NCBI GenBank assembly: GCA_027457185.1
Contig: DAIDTN010000185.1
Span: 1-26,070, forward strand
DNA length: 26,070 nt
DNA from: Burkholderiales bacterium
GTDB taxonomy: Bacteria; Pseudomonadota; Gammaproteobacteria; Burkholderiales; SG8-39
Direction: 5' to 3'
Below are positions 24,299-26,070 of the stretch, piece after piece (within the stretch, counting starts at the first letter, position 1; every line of letters starts with the position of its first letter). The notes beneath the pieces were generated by a model that was given only the letters and a program-made list of their open reading frames with translations, had not been told where the DNA came from and did no database searches. A program made the translations under genes and the position numbers.

Positions 24299-25050
24299 CA
24301 GTTTCTTGCCCCAAGTTTTTCAGCAATGTCGGGATCGCCCAGGTAGGCTTCAATGACCTGGGGATCGCGCGCTACCTCTTCCGGGCAGCCTTCCGCCAGC
24401 TTCTGGCCGTTACTCAGCACGACAATGCGGTTTGAGAGGCTCATGATGGCCTGCATGAGGTGTTCAATCATAAAGACTGACGTACCGCTGTCGCGGATGT
24501 CGCGCACGATGCCGATCATGTAGCTGACTTCGGTGGGATTCAGTCCGGCCAGCACTTCATCCAGCAGCAGAAGCTTGGGGCGCGCCGCCAGAGCGCGGGC
24601 AACTTCCAGGCGCTTCTTGCCGGCGATGGTGAGGGAACGCGCCAAAGTGTCAGCCCGGGGCGCCAGGCCGACGCGCTCCAGCACCTCGAGGGCGACCTTG
24701 CGTGCCTGGCGCAAAGGCAGGTAGTCGCGGCCAAAACAGGCGCCGACGGTGACGTTCTCCAGTACGGTCATGTCCTGCAGAGGCTTTACGATCTGGTGCG
24801 TGCGCGCCAACCCGAGGTGGACCACTTCATTGGGCGGATGTTTGGTGATGTCTTTGCCGGCAAAGTTGATGGTCCCCTTGTCCGGCTTGTAGACGCCGTT
24901 GACCACGTTGAACAGGGTTGTCTTGCCGGCGCCGTTGGGGCCGATCAAGCCCAGGATTTCGCCTTCGCCAATACTGAAGCTGACGTCGGAGACGGCCTGC
25001 AGGCCGCCGAAGCGCTTGGTCACGCCATTGACTTCCAGCAATGCACTCAT
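24298..25050 (-). CDS. livG: Branched-chain-amino-acid-type ABC transporter ATP-binding protein, LivG
   Basis: With ATG 25050, which overlaps the livM stop as ATGA, the protein has 250 residues and starts MSALLEVNGVTKRFGGLQAV as usual for LivG. The open frame extends to 25092, but that part lies inside livM. Walker A is GPNGAGKTT (37-45), Walker B LLLLDEVLAGLNP, and the C-terminus EEVARDPQVIEAYLGD is the LivG-type tail. The ABC signature region reads LTIAGKKRLEVARAL, where LivG usually has a Tyr-Gly-Gln-Gln type sequence. Confidence 0.93.
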   Translation of the reverse strand: MSALLEVNGVTKRFGGLQAVSDVSFSIGEGEILGLIGPNGAGKTTLFNVVNGVYKPDKGTINFAGKDITKHPPNEVVHLGLARTHQIVKPLQDMTVLENVTVGACFGRDYLPLRQARKVALEVLERVGLAPRADTLARSLTIAGKKRLEVARALAARPKLLLLDEVLAGLNPTEVSYMIGIVRDIRDSGTSVFMIEHLMQAIMSLSNRIVVLSNGQKLAEGCPEEVARDPQVIEAYLGDPDIAEKLGARN

Positions 25051-26012
25051 TCCAGCACCTTGCGGGTGCGCGGCACCAGGCGATAAAGCCATCCGACGAA
25101 GCCATCGGGCGCAAACAGCACCACCAGCAGCAACAGTCCTCCGGCAATCACCAGTTGAAAGTTGGAGAGCTTGGGGGTAGTCAACAGCGAGGAGCGCAGC
25201 TTTTCGTATAAGCCTCCGCCCAGCGCCGCGCCGACCACGGTACCTTTGCCGCCGAGCATCAGCATCACGATTCCTTCAAGAGAAAGCATGAATTCAAAAG
25301 CTGAGGAAGGATCGATCATGCCGTTCTTGTAGAACATCAAGGCGCCGGCCACCGCGGGCAAAAACGCCGAGACGCTGTAGATGACGGCCTTGAACATCGT
25401 AGTGTTCACTCCCAGCACCACTGCGGCGTCTTCATCCTCGCGGATGGCAAACAAGCCCAGGCCGAATTTCGAGGTCTTGATGGCCAGACTCAGAAGCATG
25501 GACAACGCCATGACGCCAATCACGAGGAAATAGGTGAGCCAGAGAGCGTGACGCGCGCCGCCCAGACGCTGGTAGGCGTCAAAATCAATATACATGCCGG
25601 TGGAGCGGCCCCAGGGATCGAAATTCTCAACGAAGGACTGAACCGCCAGCAGGACACCTATAGTCGCCAGAGCAAAGTAAGCCCCACGCAGGCGAAGAAT
25701 GCCCAAGCCTAAGGCGAGGGCAAAGAAGCTGACGGTGACCCCGGCGACGACCGCAGCCCAAATCAGGTTCCAATGGCGGACGGTGACCAGATACAGGCCG
25801 ACGTAGCCGCCCAGTCCGTAAAAGACAATGTGGCCGAAGTTCACATAGCCGGTATAGCCGATCATCAGGTTGAGGTTGCTGGCCAGAATGATGGCGATGG
25901 CGACCAGCACCAGGTCTTCGCGCAGAGCGACCCGGTTGCCGGTAACCGGGAGCCAGATCATCAGTGCGGCGAACACCAGGGTCAGCCAGAAGACGGGACG
26001 GCGGAGAATCAT
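25047..26012 (-). CDS. livM: Branched-chain-amino-acid-type ABC transporter permease, LivM
   Basis: A 321-residue inner-membrane permease with about eight to ten hydrophobic helices. The early LNLMIGYTGYVNFGHIVFYGLGGYVGLYL is the LivM hallmark, and LGLFAIREDEDAAVVLGVNTTMFKAVIYSVSAFLPAVAGAL is the cytosolic coupling (EAA-like) loop region that docks on the ATPases. ATG 26012 overlaps the livH stop by ATGA, and its own stop overlaps the livG start. Confidence 0.94.
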   Translation of the reverse strand: MILRRPVFWLTLVFAALMIWLPVTGNRVALREDLVLVAIAIILASNLNLMIGYTGYVNFGHIVFYGLGGYVGLYLVTVRHWNLIWAAVVAGVTVSFFALALGLGILRLRGAYFALATIGVLLAVQSFVENFDPWGRSTGMYIDFDAYQRLGGARHALWLTYFLVIGVMALSMLLSLAIKTSKFGLGLFAIREDEDAAVVLGVNTTMFKAVIYSVSAFLPAVAGALMFYKNGMIDPSSAFEFMLSLEGIVMLMLGGKGTVVGAALGGGLYEKLRSSLLTTPKLSNFQLVIAGGLLLLVVLFAPDGFVGWLYRLVPRTRKVLE

Positions 26013-26070
26013 GCCGTGGCCCTCGCAAAGATGCCCTTGGGGAAGGCGACAAGAACGACCACAAACAGGC
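26009..26070 (-). CDS. livH: C-terminal end of LivH-type permease (partial)
   Basis: The last 19 codons and TGA of a gene cut by the window edge. They read LFVVVLVAFPKGIFARATA, a hydrophobic end followed by the FPKGIFA-type motif found at the C-terminus of LivH permeases (compare RPQGLFG). The stop overlaps the livM start by ATGA. The order livH-livM-livG-livF supports the call. The substrate-binding protein is outside the window. Confidence 0.7.
   Translation of the reverse strand, partial: LFVVVLVAFPKGIFARATA

Noticed and set aside
1..26070. CRISPR array, tRNA or rRNA genes, insertion sequences, phage genes
   Set aside because: No regularly spaced repeats, no cloverleaf or rRNA-like stretches recognised by eye, and no transposase, integrase or phage proteins in any frame.

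Overview
The window is high-GC (most third codon positions are G or C) and densely coding, and it reads as an ordinary proteobacterial chromosome segment. The family set (Prc-type S41 protease, the MoxR/DUF58/DUF4381/Bat gene order, a Liv-type ABC cluster) fits a beta- or gammaproteobacterium, and I lean towards Betaproteobacteria. That placement is inference from gene content, without a phylogeny. I saw no tRNA, rRNA, insertion sequence, prophage or CRISPR array.

Layout. (1) 50-1675 (+): a thiamine-diphosphate enzyme of the acetolactate synthase superfamily, broken by an in-frame TAG at codon 20. (2) 7895-1724 (-): a five-gene central-carbon run, tal > ppgK-like > pgi > short gnd > zwf. (3) 8134-12749 (+): divergent from that run, a GH63-type glucosidase and a GH133-type glycogen-debranching enzyme, translationally coupled by ATGA. 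(4) 12940-13410 (+): a lone TerB-like protein. (5) 15669-13486 (-): a periplasmic tail-specific protease of the Prc/CtpA type. (6) 23265-15866 (-): a compact six-gene aerotolerance-type (Bat) operon, moxR > DUF58 > DUF4381 > batA > batB/C fusion > batD, with genes overlapping or at most 27 bp apart. (7) 26070-23585 (-): a branched-chain-amino-acid-type ABC transporter, the livH end > livM > livG > livF, with stop/start overlaps at every junction.

How the parts may work together. The two glycoside hydrolases could release free glucose from an internal alpha-glucan. The glucokinase-like protein would trap it as glucose-6-phosphate, perhaps using polyphosphate. Pgi, Zwf, Gnd and transaldolase would then route it through glycolysis and the oxidative and non-oxidative pentose phosphate pathway. 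The individual assignments rest on sequence motifs; the joint pathway is inference from the divergent layout. The Bat operon encodes an AAA+ ATPase with membrane-anchored VWA-domain proteins, a widespread but poorly understood envelope system. The 319-bp gap between livF and moxR is the longest non-coding stretch and holds a perfect 10-bp inverted repeat, an extra half-site and phased direct repeats. It is the best candidate regulatory region in the window.
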